A stretch of DNA of 64,000 nt from Prorocentrum cordatum. Lineage: Eukaryota > Sar > Dinophyceae > Prorocentrales > Prorocentraceae. Positions 63,611-64,000 of this stretch are shown here, one piece after another; the stretch's first letter is position 1; each line of letters opens with the position of its first letter. Both the position numbers and the translations under genes were made by a program. The notes below the pieces were generated by a model, which was not told where the DNA came from, searched no databases, and saw only the letters and a list, made by a program, of their open reading frames with translations. The stretch is taken from the NCBI GenBank assembly GCA_963575745.1, contig CAUYUJ010014772.1, positions 116,001-180,000 of the forward strand, given 5' to 3'.

Positions 63611-64000
63611 CACCAGCATCAACGCCTGGGCCTACGACGGCACCAACGCAAACGCCTACACCATATCAGCACCAACACTATCATCGCTACTAACATCGTC
63701 ACCAGCCCCGATTCTAGCAAGCATCGACACCAGCACCGACGCCATCGCCGACAATGCCACCAGAGCATCGACACCAGCATCGACATCAGCAAAGACACCA
63801 ACATCGACACCGCACCGACGCCAGCGCCGACGCCAGCATCACCGCCTACGCCAGCGTCCGCGCCTATGCCAGCACCGACGTCGGCACCAACGTCCGCACC
63901 TACGCCAGCACCGACGTCGGCACCAATTCCAGCGCCTACGTCGGCACCAACGGCAGCGCCTACACCGGCACCGACGCCAGCGCCTGCGCCGAAGTTTGCG
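63611..64000 (+). repeat. GCCGACGCCAGCACC minisatellite, continuing past the window
   Basis: Degenerate 6-18-bp units to the end of the window. Confidence 0.85.

Noticed and set aside
61000-64000. Thr/Pro/Ala-rich or Gly/Val/Ala-rich proteins
   Set aside because: Translations of GCCGACGCCAGC minisatellites.

Overview
The window is dinoflagellate nuclear DNA. The decisive evidence is the dinoflagellate spliced-leader exon (DinoSL). It occurs as two exact 22-nt copies (44889-44910 on the minus strand, 55605-55626 on the plus strand), each at the 5' edge of a LINE-type retrotransposon. A tandem relict (35328-35352) and a decayed relict (19017-19036) are also present. High GC, enormous amounts of microsatellite and minisatellite DNA, retroposed cDNAs and few recognisable host exons all fit. 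The genus cannot be named from the sequence.

Layout. 1-13 kb: non-coding, with diverged duplications, a composite satellite element (4829-5660), many trinucleotide and GC-rich minisatellites, one MITE (8723-8880) and one fold-back element (11275-11475). About 13.05-30.23 kb: a large element with every reading frame on the minus strand. It carries a split Helitron-type Rep/helicase gene (30191 down to 23369), an SGNH-hydrolase-like gene (22016-21072) and three unrecognised genes. Spacers, and at least one intron, are built from a satellite with the core TTGGTCACATTTTTGGGGC. The whole block has a very high density of the tetranucleotide ATAC on the plus strand (GTAT on the coding strand), through genes and spacers alike. 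30.2-35.7 kb: direct repeats, a second MITE, and a decayed retroposed cDNA with tandem relict DinoSL.

35.98-44.91 kb: a full-length LINE on the minus strand (zinc-finger/coiled-coil ORF1, then ORF2 with AP endonuclease, reverse transcriptase and RNase H), bracketed by (CTC)n. 45-50 kb: several small terminal-inverted-repeat elements, and candidate host exons separated by CTC/CAT tracts. 50.47-51.64 kb: a broken reverse transcriptase/RNase H retroelement. 54 kb: second copy of the composite satellite element. 55.6-60.6 kb: a second, different full-length LINE on the plus strand, also starting at DinoSL and also between (CTC)n tracts, followed by a short host-like reading frame. 61-64 kb: minisatellites, including a 233-bp higher-order repeat.

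How the parts relate. The LINEs appear to have been copied from trans-spliced mRNAs, so the leader is now in genomic DNA. The 17-kb Helitron-like block looks like one evolutionary unit, because its strand-polar ATAC signature and shared spacer satellite stop near its edges. All counts were made by eye.
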